Part shown: in pieces, positions 42,178-51,028 of the stretch
Numbering within the stretch: the stretch's first letter is position 1
How the letters are laid out: each line of letters opens with the position of its first letter
From: Denitromonas iodatirespirans
GTDB lineage: Bacteria; Pseudomonadota; Gammaproteobacteria; Burkholderiales; Rhodocyclaceae
Assembly (NCBI RefSeq): GCF_018524365.1
Contig: NZ_JAEKFT010000009.1
Location: 62,001 to 126,000, forward strand
Reading direction: 5' to 3'
DNA length: 64,000 nucleotides
The notes under the pieces: model-generated
What the model was told of the DNA's origin: nothing
Seen by the model: the letters and a program-made list of their open reading frames with translations, nothing else
The model's database searches: none
Position numbers and translations under genes: made by a program

Positions 42178-43547
42178 GGACAGTCTCCCGAGGCGAAGGT
42201 GGTGGAGGGGGCGCTGGCCTTGGCGGGCCAGGGCAGGTCGATGCCGAGCGCGGTGCCGGCGCCGGGGCGGGTGTCGAGCTGGAGGCGGCCGCCGTAGTCG
42301 GCGACGCGTTCGCGCATGCCGGTGAGGCCGAGCCGCGCGGTGGGGGCCGAGGCGTCGAAGCCGCGGCCGTCGTCGGAAATGTGCAGGCGCAGCGCGTGGG
42401 CCGAGGTGGCCAGTTGCAGGCGCACATGGCGGGCGTCGGCATGGCGGGCGATGTTGGTCAGCGCCTCCTGCACCAGGCGCAGCACGTTGAGGCTGAAGCG
42501 CGCATCGAGCCCCGGCGGCAGCGGCGCGAGGTCGAGCGCCAGATCCATGGCCGGGTAGCAGCCGCGCCAGTGGTCGCAGTAGGTGGCGAGCGCCTCGCCG
42601 AGCGGGGCGCAGGGTTCGGCGGCGGGGTGGCGCAGGCGCTCGAGGATGGCGCGCACGCCGTCCTGCATCTGCCCGGTCATGGCCAGGATGGCCTGGGCGT
42701 TGCCGTGCAGGCTGGCGTCGTTGCGGCTTTTCTGGGCGATGGCGCCGGTGATGGCGCGCACCGCGGTGATGCCCTGGCCGAATTCGTCATGCAGCTCGCG
42801 CGCCAGCTGGCGGCGTTCGTCTTCGAGGCGGGCGGTGAGGGCGCGGGCGAAGGCCTGGTCTTCTTCGAGGCGGGCGTTGTCGTCGAGCGAGTCGGCGAGG
42901 CGGGCGGCCATCTGGTTGTAGCGTTCGGCGAGGCGGTCGAGCTCCAGGCTGCGCTGGCGCGGCAGGCGGATGTCGAAGCGGCCGTCGCCGGTGCGGTCGA
43001 GGGCGGACTCCAGCTCGGCCAGCGGCGCCAGTGCGCGATCGACCGCGCGGCGCACGGCCACGCCGAGCAGCACCAGCAGGGCCAGTGCCCAGCCGGCCAC
43101 GGCGGTGGCGGCGTCCCAGGCGTCGAGCACCGAGCGCGAGGCGTCGGGCAGCAGGCGGACCACGACATCGCCGCCGGCGATCTGGCGCGGGGCGAACTGC
43201 GGGGCGAGCAGCGCGGCGAACCAGGCCGGTGCCTCGCGGCCGGCCTTGTAGGTGGGGCCGGGCGAGCGGTAGCGCAGGCGGCCGTCGGCGTCGTGCAGTT
43301 CGAGCAGGTTGGCGCGCACCCGGCCGACGGCGGCGAGCTGGCCGACGAGATGCTCGGTATCGGCGGCCGAATCGCGCACCAGCACCGTCACCCATTGCTC
43401 GGCGACGCGGCTGGCGGCTTCGACTTCTTCATGGATGGCGTCGCGGGTGGCGGCGAGCCACAGCCCGCCGCCGAGTGCCAGCAGCAGCGCGGCGGTCAGC
43501 GTGACGACCAGGCTGACGCGGGTATCGAGGCGGGCCGGGCGGTGCAT
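42174..43547 (-). CDS. NarX-type sensor histidine kinase
   Basis: 457 residues. TM1 (about 12-33) and TM2 (about 145-165) bracket a periplasmic sensor of about 110 residues; HAMP and a coiled coil lead to the HisKA_3 motif RRQLARELHDEFGQGITAV and the ATPase motifs VQEALTNIARHADA and GLTGMRERVADYGG. Kinases of this type pair with NarL-like regulators, here the next gene. Its ATG shares a base with the stop codon of the TonB receptor gene (TGATG), so sensor and receptor are translated together; receptor, sensor and regulator may report the same extracellular cue, perhaps a metal complex or an alcohol. Confidence 0.92.
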   Translation of the reverse strand: MHRPARLDTRVSLVVTLTAALLLALGGGLWLAATRDAIHEEVEAASRVAEQWVTVLVRDSAADTEHLVGQLAAVGRVRANLLELHDADGRLRYRSPGPTYKAGREAPAWFAALLAPQFAPRQIAGGDVVVRLLPDASRSVLDAWDAATAVAGWALALLVLLGVAVRRAVDRALAPLAELESALDRTGDGRFDIRLPRQRSLELDRLAERYNQMAARLADSLDDNARLEEDQAFARALTARLEDERRQLARELHDEFGQGITAVRAITGAIAQKSRNDASLHGNAQAILAMTGQMQDGVRAILERLRHPAAEPCAPLGEALATYCDHWRGCYPAMDLALDLAPLPPGLDARFSLNVLRLVQEALTNIARHADARHVRLQLATSAHALRLHISDDGRGFDASAPTARLGLTGMRERVADYGGRLQLDTRPGAGTALGIDLPWPAKASAPSTTFASGDCP

Positions 43548-45859
43548 CAGCGTGCGCCCCAGGCGTAGCGCAGGCCGATCCAACCGGCGCGCGGGGTGCC
43601 CGGCGCTTCGAAGCGCTCGCGCCGCCAGTCGTCCGGGTCGGCCTGGAAGTTGCCATCGACGAAGGGGTTCTCGGCCAGCGCGGCGGCGGTGGCGTAGCGC
43701 TGGTCGAAGAGGTTGTCGATGCGGCCGAACAGCGTCCAGCCGCTGCCGAGGCGATAGTCGGCCGAGAGGTTGACGATGGCGTAGCCGGGCAGCTCGCCCT
43801 TGTCGTCGAACTCGCGGGTTTTGCCGAAGCGGTCGGTGGCGCTGCCGGCGCGGTGCTTGCCGTTCTCGTTGCCGCGGGCGGTCTGGCCGCTGTAGGCGAG
43901 CACGCTGGCGCCGACGGTGAGGCGCTCGCCGGCACGCCAGTCGAGGCCGAGCTTGAGGCTGTGGCGCGGCAGGCCCGGCATGCGGTCGCCGCGCGAGACG
44001 AGGATCTCGTCGTCCTGGCCGTCGGCGGTGCATTCGGCGCTCTGGCCGCGGCTGGAATTGTTTTCGGCCAGCAGGCAGGCGCTGCTGCGGAAGGTGGCGT
44101 CGAGCCAGGTGTAGTCGACACGCCAGTCGAAAACGCCGGCATTGCCGCTGGCGCCCAGCTCCAGCCCCTGGCGGCGGGTCTGGCCGAAGTTGGTGAAGTA
44201 GCCGGCGCTGGTGGAGGTGCCGACGAAGAGGATGTCGTCATGGTTGGTGGCGCGGAACAGGCCGGCATGCCAGCGCAGGCCCTCGCCGGCACGGCCGCGC
44301 AGGCCGAATTCGAGGCTGCGGGTGACCACCTGCGCCAGGAACGGGTCGGCGGCCAGGGCGTTGGGCAGGGTGCAGGGGTTGGCCGGGTCGGCGCAGCCGA
44401 GCTCGATGGGGCTGGGCGCGCGGTTGCTCTGGCTGGCGCCGCCATATACGGTCAGCGCCGGGCTGGCCTGCCAGGTGAGGCCGAGCGCGGGGTTGAGCTT
44501 GTTGTAGGTGAAGTCGCCATCGAGGTTGGGGGCCGTGCGATTGAGCTTGTCGCGGTTGATGACATGGGTGTGGTTGTAGCGGGCCGAGGCGGTCAGCTGC
44601 ACGGTGGGCGCCAGGGCGACGGTGTCGGTGAGGTAGATGCTGCTGGTGAGGGTACGACCGGAGAGCTTGTTTTCCAGTTCGCTGGCTTCGTCGGTATCCA
44701 CGCCGCGGTTGTCGGTCAGCTCGCCTTCCTGCGCGGTCTGCGAGAAGCGGGCATGGCCGCGGTCGTGGCTTACGCCGAGGGCGAACTGGTGGCGCTCGGC
44801 GTAATGCGTCCATTGCAGGCCGAGGCCGGCGCCGTTCTGGTCGGTGGCGGTGCGGTTGAGCACGCCGGTCTCGTCCGGGGCCGGGCCGATCATGCCGCCG
44901 CCGACCCAGGTCTCGTAGGCGTCTTCGTAGTCGTCGTTGGCGTCGCCGTTGAGGGTGCGCGAGCGGGTGCGGCGCAGGTAGGCGTTGGCGGCGAGGCGGT
45001 CGGCGTCGCCGAGCCAGTGGGTGGCGCTGAGCGCCAGCAGGGTGCTGCGGTTCCGCGTCTGGTCGGGGTGGGTGAAGATGTGGCGGCGGTTCTCGGAGAG
45101 CAGGCTGGTGGGGGTCAGGCCGTTGCCGATGAGGTCGGTGTTGGCCTGGGCCAGGGTGAGGGCGATGTCGGTGGTGGCGGTGGTCCATGCCAGCTTGCCG
45201 AAGAGCTGGCCGGCTTCGGAGGGCGAGTGCTCGCGCCAGCCGTCGTCATGCAGGGCGTCGCCGGCGACGAACCACGACAGTTCGTCCTTGGACCCGCCGT
45301 GCGACAGGCTGGCCCGGGTGCGGCCGAAGGAGCCGCTCTCCAGCGAGGCCTCGCCGCCCGGGTGGGTGTCGCCGCGCTTGGTGTGCAGGCCGATGGCGCC
45401 GCCCTGGGTGTTGAGGCCGTAGAGCGGATTGGCGCCGGGGGCGAGGGTGAGGTCGGCGATGGCCGACTGCGGGATCAGGTCCCAGCTGACTACGTCGCCG
45501 AAGGTTTCGTTGAGACGCACGCCGTCCATGAACACCGACAGGCCCTGCGGCGTGCCGAGCAGCGGGCTGGCGGTGAAGCCGCGGTAGTTGAGGTCGGCCT
45601 GCAAGGGGTTGCCGGTGATGTCGTTGACCGACACGCCGGGCAGGCGGCGCTGCAGGTTTTCGGCCAGCGAGGCGCCACCGGCCTTGCGCAGGGCCTGGTC
45701 GTCGAGCGTGCGGATGGCGGCGGGCACGTGGTCGGCCGGCACATCGAGACCGGGTAGCGGCGCGGTGCCGACGACTTCGACGGTGCCGAGGGTGGCAGGG
45801 TCGGCGGCGTGGGCGGCGGTGCAGGCGATCAGCAGGGCGAGGGGGAGGACGGGTTTCAT
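43547..45859 (-). CDS. TonB-dependent receptor in the quinoprotein relay operon
   Basis: 770 residues: signal peptide (about 19), TonB-box-like LGTVEVVGTAP, plug domain (LQRRLPGVSVNDITGNPLQ, DLNYRGFTASPLLGTPQGLSVFMDGVRLNE), then a long barrel ending GWIGLRYAWGAR. The plug resembles FecA-like receptors without an N-terminal signalling extension. In methylotrophs and Pseudomonas, TonB receptors near lanthanide-dependent dehydrogenases import lanthanide chelates; because the neighbouring dehydrogenase has the lanthanide-type Asp, that role is plausible here but unproven. It starts 5 bp after the metallohydrolase gene and overlaps the kinase gene by one base. Confidence 0.88.
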   Translation of the reverse strand: MKPVLPLALLIACTAAHAADPATLGTVEVVGTAPLPGLDVPADHVPAAIRTLDDQALRKAGGASLAENLQRRLPGVSVNDITGNPLQADLNYRGFTASPLLGTPQGLSVFMDGVRLNETFGDVVSWDLIPQSAIADLTLAPGANPLYGLNTQGGAIGLHTKRGDTHPGGEASLESGSFGRTRASLSHGGSKDELSWFVAGDALHDDGWREHSPSEAGQLFGKLAWTTATTDIALTLAQANTDLIGNGLTPTSLLSENRRHIFTHPDQTRNRSTLLALSATHWLGDADRLAANAYLRRTRSRTLNGDANDDYEDAYETWVGGGMIGPAPDETGVLNRTATDQNGAGLGLQWTHYAERHQFALGVSHDRGHARFSQTAQEGELTDNRGVDTDEASELENKLSGRTLTSSIYLTDTVALAPTVQLTASARYNHTHVINRDKLNRTAPNLDGDFTYNKLNPALGLTWQASPALTVYGGASQSNRAPSPIELGCADPANPCTLPNALAADPFLAQVVTRSLEFGLRGRAGEGLRWHAGLFRATNHDDILFVGTSTSAGYFTNFGQTRRQGLELGASGNAGVFDWRVDYTWLDATFRSSACLLAENNSSRGQSAECTADGQDDEILVSRGDRMPGLPRHSLKLGLDWRAGERLTVGASVLAYSGQTARGNENGKHRAGSATDRFGKTREFDDKGELPGYAIVNLSADYRLGSGWTLFGRIDNLFDQRYATAAALAENPFVDGNFQADPDDWRRERFEAPGTPRAGWIGLRYAWGAR

Positions 45860-45864
45860 GGGAA

Positions 45865-46797
45865 TCAGTGGGCGCTGGGTTTGAGGGCCGCTTCTTCGAC
45901 GGCCGGGTACAGGTGGCTGACGGAGCGCGGATATTCGGTATCGATCACCGCCAGCTGGCGGAAGATCTTCGGCAGCGGCAGATGCATGACTTCGGTCATG
46001 TCGAGGCCGGCGGCGGCGCTTTGCTTGAGCACGCCGTCGAGCCAGTGGAGGTAGTCGCGCGTCTGGCGGATGGGGCCGTTGTCGGCGGCGACCGGGCCGT
46101 GGCCGGGCACGACCTGCTTGAAGGGCAGGGCGTCGAGCGTGTCGAGGCTCTTGAGCCAGCGAGCGATGGTGGCGTGCGGGGTGGTGGGCGTGCGGTCGTG
46201 GAAGACCAGGTCGCCGGCGAAGAGCACGCCGGTGCGGTGGTCGAACACCGCCAGGTCGCCCGCGGTGTGGCCGTCGAGCGCCAGCAGCTCGAAGCGGTGG
46301 CCGCCGATGTCCACCGTGCCGGGCGCTACGCTCTGGGTGGGCAGCACCACCTCGGTGTCGCGCATGGCGTCGCCGACCAGGCGGTACATGTTCTCGTTGA
46401 AGGCCTTGCCCTCGGTCTCGATGCTGGTGGTGGTCTGCGCCAGCGCGCTCAGCGTGGCGGGCGGGAAGGCCTGGTTGCCGAGGAAGTGGTCGGGGTGGTG
46501 GTGGGTGATCCACACCTTGACGATGGGCTGGCCGGTGAGGCGGGCGATGGCGGCCACGGTCTGCTCGCCGTACTGGCGCGAGGGGCCGCTGTCGATCACC
46601 ACCACGCCGGCCTCGGTGACGACGAAGGCGGTATTGACGATGCGCCCGCCGTTGGCAAAGGTGAAGTCTTCCTGCTTGCCTTCGAGCACCCAGGTGCCGG
46701 GGGCGATCTGGCGCGGGGCGAGGTGGTAGTCGAAGCCGGCGGCCATGGCGCTGCCGGCCGCGGCGATCAGTGCGAGGAGGGCGAGCAGGCGTGTCAT
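45865..46797 (-). CDS. Quinoprotein relay system zinc metallohydrolase (SoxH-like)
   Basis: 310 residues with a signal peptide (MTRLLALLALIAAAGSAMAA). The metallo-beta-lactamase core is complete: ITHHHPDHFLGNQAF (HxHxDH at 99-104), DGHTAGDLAVF, FAGDLVFHDRTP and VPGHGP. SoxH-related periplasmic hydrolases are found with PQQ dehydrogenases and SoxYZ-like carriers and are named quinoprotein relay metallohydrolases; the reaction is not known, perhaps hydrolysis of a thioester or persulfide on the carrier. It overlaps the carrier gene by ATGA, as expected for partners. Confidence 0.88.
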   Translation of the reverse strand: MTRLLALLALIAAAGSAMAAGFDYHLAPRQIAPGTWVLEGKQEDFTFANGGRIVNTAFVVTEAGVVVIDSGPSRQYGEQTVAAIARLTGQPIVKVWITHHHPDHFLGNQAFPPATLSALAQTTTSIETEGKAFNENMYRLVGDAMRDTEVVLPTQSVAPGTVDIGGHRFELLALDGHTAGDLAVFDHRTGVLFAGDLVFHDRTPTTPHATIARWLKSLDTLDALPFKQVVPGHGPVAADNGPIRQTRDYLHWLDGVLKQSAAAGLDMTEVMHLPLPKIFRQLAVIDTEYPRSVSHLYPAVEEAALKPSAH

Positions 46798-47555
46798 CGG
46801 GCCACCTGCGCGTCGACCCGGTTGCCGTTGTTGTCCCGGCCGGTGATGCGTATCGCGGCCAGCTCGCCGGCCTCGGGCGGCAGGTCGAGGGTGAACAGCG
46901 GGTTTTCGCTCACCGGCTCGAAGGCGTCGATCTCCATCAGCACGCGTTGCTGGCTGTCGGTGACGGCCAACTGCTCGATGTAGAAGGCCGGGATGCTGGC
47001 GGCCAGGCCGGTGTCCATGGGATGGATGATGCGTACGCGCACGCGGTTGCCCTCCGGACGCGACCAGATGCGGCCGCTGACTTCGTTGAGCCGGCTTTGC
47101 CATTCGGGCGAGGCCGAACCGGTGGACGGCACGGTGCAGCCGCCACCGGTGGTGATGACCCAGGTGCCACCCACATGCCATACGCCGTCGCCGGTACGCG
47201 CGGCGGCACGCACCGGCGAGGACTGCTGCAGCTTGATGCGGAAGGCCAGTTCGGCACGCGCCCCGAGGGGCCGGAAGGCCAGCACCTTGGTAATGGGATT
47301 GAAGTCGGCAAACACCAGAACTTCAACTACATTGGATAAAGCCGAGGCATCCACCGCGATGGGCACGTTCATCGGGTCTTCGGCAGTGAGCGGCGCAGTG
47401 ACGCCGACACGCGGGTCGAACACCACCGTGGCGCCGTCGAACAGCTGGGCGCGCATGTCGCCCCAGCGGGCGGAGTCGAGCGGGTCGGGTTCGGCAAGTG
47501 CGTGGGCGGCCCATAGGGCCAGCGCGAACACGGCAAGGCGTGACAACGCAGTCAT
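46794..47555 (-). CDS. Quinoprotein dehydrogenase-associated SoxYZ-like carrier
   Basis: 253 residues with a signal peptide (to about residue 21). The N-terminal half resembles SoxY and ends in TTGGGCTVPS with the only cysteine, Cys140, at the position of the SoxY swinging-arm Cys; the C-terminal half (about 165-253, ending RITGRDNNGNRVDAQVAR) resembles SoxZ. SoxYZ carries sulfur intermediates on that Cys in thiosulfate oxidation; fused versions occur next to PQQ alcohol dehydrogenases, with unknown cargo. First gene of a six-gene operon behind a consensus sigma-54 promoter, divergent from the lanthanide-type dehydrogenase gene. No other sox genes are in the window. Confidence 0.88.
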   Translation of the reverse strand: MTALSRLAVFALALWAAHALAEPDPLDSARWGDMRAQLFDGATVVFDPRVGVTAPLTAEDPMNVPIAVDASALSNVVEVLVFADFNPITKVLAFRPLGARAELAFRIKLQQSSPVRAAARTGDGVWHVGGTWVITTGGGCTVPSTGSASPEWQSRLNEVSGRIWSRPEGNRVRVRIIHPMDTGLAASIPAFYIEQLAVTDSQQRVLMEIDAFEPVSENPLFTLDLPPEAGELAAIRITGRDNNGNRVDAQVAR

Positions 47556-47610
47556 GAATGTCTCCGGGTCGGCGGACTGTGTGCCCGCTCTATGGCTTGG
47601 GGATGACGTC

Positions 47611-47625
47611 GCAAGCCGCGTGCCA
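47611..47625 (-). promoter_or_regulatory. Sigma-54 promoter of the SoxYZ-MBL-TonB-kinase-regulator-NosR operon
   Basis: On the minus strand TGGCACG-CGGC-TTGC is a full match to the -24/-12 consensus (GG-N10-GC). The expected start site leaves a leader of about 40 nt before the carrier ATG. Confidence 0.85.
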
Positions 47626-47748
47626 GCTCGGCGGCCGGCCGGGATTCCGTGCCGTTACGGGCGATGAGGCGCGCTGGCGCCGGTGTTGGTGGGCGGATGG
47701 CGCGGTGGCGTGTCAGGCGTGATGTGTCACTTTGGGACAGTTGACGTG

Positions 47749-47760
47749 TTTCGAAGCAGC
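47749..47760. promoter_or_regulatory. Candidate enhancer element TTTCGAAGCAGC between divergent sigma-54 promoters
   Basis: A near-palindrome (TGTTTCGAAGCA) centred on TTCGAA, 128 bp from the -24 T of the left promoter and 131 bp from that of the right one. The identical 12-mer occurs upstream of the exaC sigma-54 promoter. Such a place is expected for an upstream activator site, most simply that of the AcoR-type regulator. Nearby TGTCAC and GGGACAG half-sites (47724-47740) may also take part. Confidence 0.55.
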
Positions 47761-47882
47761 ACGCCTGGCGCAGCGGCGCTGCGACAGGTGTGACAGGCGG
47801 GGTGCTTCAAGGGGCGCGACTGGCGGGGCCGCGGGGAATGTGCGGTTTTTTTGGCGCCGTGGCGGGCGCGGGCCGAGTGCCG

Positions 47883-47897
47883 TGGCATGGCTCTTGC
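47883..47897 (+). promoter_or_regulatory. Sigma-54 promoter of the lanthanide-type PQQ alcohol dehydrogenase gene
   Basis: TGGCATG-GCTC-TTGC keeps the invariant GG-N10-GC. The leader would be about 67 nt. The 420-bp gap 47556-47975 holds this promoter, its divergent twin and the central element; no gene is present. Confidence 0.82.
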
Positions 47898-47975
47898 GGA
47901 AGATCCCTGCCATGTCCGGTTTTGGCCCTGTCGGGCGAGAGCGGGCAGGACATAAAAACTCAAGGAGGTAACTCG

Positions 47976-49760
47976 ATGGAAGGCAGGAGCAAATCCAATA
48001 AGCACTGGGCCGCCGCAGTTTCGCTGATCGCCGCGTCGGTGATGGCCATGGGCAGCGTTCAGGCAAAGGGCGTGAGTGACGCCGATATCCTCAAGGACGC
48101 GACGACCGCGAACGATGTGGTGTCCTTCGGCATGGGGACGCAGGGTCAGCGCTATTCGCCGCTGGAGCAGATCAACACCGAGTCGGTGAAGGATCTGGTG
48201 CCGGTGTGGTCGATGTCCTTCGGCGGGGAGAAGCAGCGCGGCCAGGAGTCGCAGCCGCTGATCCATGATGGCGTGATGTTCGTGACGGCCTCCTACAGCC
48301 GCCTCTACGCCATCGACGTCAAGACCGGTCAGAAGCTGTGGAAGTACGAGCATCGCCTGCCGGACGGCATCATGCCGTGTTGCGACGTGGTCAACCGCGG
48401 CGCTGCGCTGTATGACGATCTGGTCATCTTCGGCACGCTCGACGCACAGCTGGTGGCCCTCAACCGCGAGACCGGCAAGGTCGTGTGGAAAGAGAAGGTC
48501 GACGATTACCATGCCGGGTACTCGATGACGGCGGCGCCGATCATCGTCAAGGGCATGGTCATCTCCGGCGTGTCGGGCGGCGAGTTCGGCGTGGTCGGCC
48601 GGGTCGAGGCGCGCGACGCCAAGACCGGCAAGCTCAAGTGGATCCGCCCGGTGGTCGAAGGCCACATGGGCTACACCTACGGCGCCGACGGCAAGGCCAA
48701 AGAGGCCGGTATTTCGGGCACGACCAACGCCACCTGGCCGGGCGACCTGTGGAAGACCGGCGGCGCGGCTACCTGGAACGGCGCGACCTACGATCCGGAA
48801 ACCAACCTGATCTTCGCCGGCACCGGCAACCCGGCCCCGTGGAACAGCCACCTGCGCCCGGGCGACAACCTGTTCTCCTCCGCCACCGTGGCGATCAACC
48901 CGGACACCGGCAAGATCGTCTGGCACTACCAGACCACGCCGCATGACGGCTGGGACTTCGACGGGGTGAACGAGTTCGTCTCCTTCGACTACGTGAAGGA
49001 TGGCAAGACCATCAAGGCCGGTGGCAAGGCCGACCGCAACGGCTTCTTCTTCGTGCTCGACCGCACCAACGGCAATCTGCTCAATGCCTTCCCCTTCGTG
49101 AACAAGATCACCTGGGCGAAGAGCATCGACCTGAAGACCGGCCGTCCGGTGTATGACGACAGCAACCGCCCGGGCGACCCCGCCAAGGGCGCCGATGGCA
49201 AGAAAGGCGAGGTCGTACTGTCCGCACCATCCTTCCTCGGCGGCAAGAACCAGCAGCAGATCGCCTACAACCCGAAGACCGGCTATTTCTACGTGCCGGC
49301 CAACGAGTGGGCGATGGACATCTGGAACGAGCCGGTCTCGTACAAGAAGGGTGCCGCCTACCTGGGCGCCGGCTTCACCATCAAGCCGCTCAACGAGGAA
49401 TACATCGGGGCCTTGCGCGCGGTCGATCCGGTGACCGGCAAGATCGTGTGGGAAAACAAAAACTACGCCCCGCTGTGGGGTGGTGTGCTGACCACCGGTG
49501 GCGGCCTGACCTTCTATGGCACGCCTGAAGGCTACCTCAAGGCGCTCGACGCCAAGACCGGCAAGGAAGTGTGGAGCTTCCAGACTGGTTCGGGTGTGGT
49601 CGCACCTCCGGTGACCTGGGAACAGGACGGCGAGCAGTACATCGCCGTGGTCTCCGGTTGGGGCGGCGCCGTGCCCTTGTGGGGCGGCGAAGTGGCCAAG
49701 CGGGTGAACTTCCTCGAGCAGGGCGGTTCGGTGTGGGTGTTCAAGCTCCACAAGAGCTGA
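47976..49760 (+). CDS. PQQ-dependent alcohol dehydrogenase, predicted lanthanide type
   Basis: 594 residues with a signal peptide (about 30) and the eight-bladed PQQ propeller with repeated W-motifs (e.g. [15 protein letters not shown]). The vicinal disulfide is Cys135-Cys136 (IMPCCDVVN). The active-site loop is [11 protein letters not shown]: catalytic Asp327 followed two residues later by Asp329, the extra acidic ligand that marks lanthanide-dependent XoxF and PedH/ExaF enzymes; calcium enzymes have Ala or Ser there. It would oxidise primary alcohols in the periplasm and pass electrons to cytochrome c. Ribosome site AAGGAGG; sigma-54 promoter upstream; strong terminator after the gene. Whether methanol or longer alcohols are preferred is not clear; general likeness is to the ethanol-type enzymes. 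Confidence 0.9.
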   Translation: MEGRSKSNKHWAAAVSLIAASVMAMGSVQAKGVSDADILKDATTANDVVSFGMGTQGQRYSPLEQINTESVKDLVPVWSMSFGGEKQRGQESQPLIHDGVMFVTASYSRLYAIDVKTGQKLWKYEHRLPDGIMPCCDVVNRGAALYDDLVIFGTLDAQLVALNRETGKVVWKEKVDDYHAGYSMTAAPIIVKGMVISGVSGGEFGVVGRVEARDAKTGKLKWIRPVVEGHMGYTYGADGKAKEAGISGTTNATWPGDLWKTGGAATWNGATYDPETNLIFAGTGNPAPWNSHLRPGDNLFSSATVAINPDTGKIVWHYQTTPHDGWDFDGVNEFVSFDYVKDGKTIKAGGKADRNGFFFVLDRTNGNLLNAFPFVNKITWAKSIDLKTGRPVYDDSNRPGDPAKGADGKKGEVVLSAPSFLGGKNQQQIAYNPKTGYFYVPANEWAMDIWNEPVSYKKGAAYLGAGFTIKPLNEEYIGALRAVDPVTGKIVWENKNYAPLWGGVLTTGGGLTFYGTPEGYLKALDAKTGKEVWSFQTGSGVVAPPVTWEQDGEQYIAVVSGWGGAVPLWGGEVAKRVNFLEQGGSVWVFKLHKS

Positions 49761-49786
49761 TCCACCGTCGCTGATTCGTGCCCTTG

Positions 49787-49824
49787 GGGCGGCATGCGTG
49801 CATCGGCGCGCATGCCGCCCTTTT
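49787..49824 (+). terminator. Intrinsic terminator of the lanthanide-type dehydrogenase gene
   Basis: A perfect 12-bp stem GGGCGGCATGCG/CGCATGCCGCCC with a 10-nt loop, followed by TTTT. Confidence 0.9.
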
Positions 49825-49852
49825 GTCGTTGACGGGCGGGCGGTTGCCGCTG

Positions 49853-50365
49853 TCATGGGTGGCTCGTCCGGGGGGCGGATTCGACAAAGCTGCGAATCGC
49901 CCAGATCAGTTCCGTCGACAGGATGCCTTTCCACGGCGGCATGTGTTCGATGCCGAGTTTGATCTTGCCTTTCTCGACCGTGCTGCGGAAGTAGTAGTCC
50001 GCGTCGGTCTGGCAGCGCAGCCTGAGCGCCGGTTCGGCCACCCGCCGGCAACTTTGCCCGATGCGACGCAGGTCCGGCGCCGGCGACCGGTGGGCGTCGG
50101 CATCGGCGCCGTGGCACACGGCGCAGGTTTGGTTGAAGGCCTCGCGACCGATGGCGATCGCCCGTGCGTCGCCGCGATAGGGGTTGCGCTCCGTGTCGGG
50201 GTCGCTCAGCGCGGCCAGGCCGGCGGTGTCGACATCGGGCGCGGCGAGATCCGCCGCCTGCGAGGGGGCGGGCAGCAGCAGCGCGTAAGCGCTCAGGAGG
50301 ACGATGGCACAGGCACTCAGGCGCGGCGGCAGAGGGAGAATCGTCGGGCGGCAGGGGGTGGGCAT
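49853..50365 (-). CDS. Periplasmic c-type cytochrome of the alcohol oxidation system (PedF-like)
   Basis: 170 residues with a signal peptide (to about 37). One haem site, CAVCH (Cys81, Cys84, His85), and a probable axial Met in GIEHMPPWKG. An extra pair of cysteines (IGQSCRRV and LRCQTD) lies between. The sequence TDADYYFRSTVEKGKIKLGIEHMPPW and its position suggest the PedF/cytochrome c550-type acceptor that accepts electrons from PQQ ethanol dehydrogenases. Last gene of the Ca-type dehydrogenase operon, 27 bp after the pentapeptide-repeat gene. Confidence 0.85.
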   Translation of the reverse strand: MPTPCRPTILPLPPRLSACAIVLLSAYALLLPAPSQAADLAAPDVDTAGLAALSDPDTERNPYRGDARAIAIGREAFNQTCAVCHGADADAHRSPAPDLRRIGQSCRRVAEPALRLRCQTDADYYFRSTVEKGKIKLGIEHMPPWKGILSTELIWAIRSFVESAPRTSHP

Positions 50366-50392
50366 GGGGTGTCTCCTGTTGCAGCCTGTGGC

Positions 50393-50974
50393 CTACCAGT
50401 CGGTCGGACAGCCCTGGCAGCCTTCGAAATCGGCGTCGGGAAAGATGGTGAAGCGGGTGAGGCAGCCCGACATGCGCGCGCCGCGCAGATTGACGGTGGC
50501 GAACTTGGCTTCCTGGAGATTGGTGGAGATCAGTTGCGCACCGGCCAGCCAGGCAAAGTTCAGCCGGGCGAATTCGAGGCTGGCACCGGTCAGGTCGGCG
50601 CCGGACAGATCGCTGCGCATCAGGCGCGCCGCTTCGAAGTCGGTCCCGATCAGCTTGGCGTGACGGAAATTGGCGGCGGGTGCGTTGGCCTTTTGCAGCC
50701 GGGCCGCGGTGAGGTTGGCGCCCTCGAGGTTGGCGCCGGCGAGGTTGGCGCCGCGCAGGTCGGCTCGCGTGAGGTTGGCCCCACGCAGATCGGCGCCCGC
50801 CAGGTTCTTGCCCACCAGGTCCGCATGGCGCAGGTCGGCCCCCGGACAGCGGGTGTATGGCCAGATCGGGCAGCCGTTGATCACCAGCGTGTCGGACGTC
50901 GTCGCCTCGCCGGCTGCCACGCCACCGGTCAGCAGCGTCGCGAGCAGGGGCACAAGGGGTCGGTATCGAATCAT
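50393..50974 (-). CDS. Exported pentapeptide-repeat protein
   Basis: 193 residues with a signal peptide (about 22). Residues 45-165 are about 20 pentapeptide repeats of the A(D/N)Lxx type (ADLRHADLVGKNLAGADLRG and so on), which fold as a right-handed quadrilateral beta-helix. Two Cys pairs flank the repeats (GCPIWPYTRCPGA; MSGCLTR and FEGCQGCPTDW), probably disulfides in the periplasm. Pentapeptide proteins are found in Pseudomonas ped clusters; the function is unknown, possibly a scaffold for the dehydrogenase or cytochrome. It lies 54 bp after the Ca-type dehydrogenase gene. Confidence 0.85.
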   Translation of the reverse strand: MIRYRPLVPLLATLLTGGVAAGEATTSDTLVINGCPIWPYTRCPGADLRHADLVGKNLAGADLRGANLTRADLRGANLAGANLEGANLTAARLQKANAPAANFRHAKLIGTDFEAARLMRSDLSGADLTGASLEFARLNFAWLAGAQLISTNLQEAKFATVNLRGARMSGCLTRFTIFPDADFEGCQGCPTDW

Positions 50975-51028
50975 CGCTTGGGTTCCGGTGGGTGCCGGGG
51001 CGGCAGGGGGCCGCCCCGGCTTGCCGTA

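Noticed and set aside
43853-45757. Plus-strand frame opposite the TonB receptor gene
   Set aside because: Gly/Ala/Val-rich shadow; the minus strand has plug and barrel motifs.
46794-47555. Thiosulfate-oxidising Sox system
   Set aside because: Only fused SoxYZ-like and SoxH-like genes occur; soxA, soxX, soxB and soxCD are absent.
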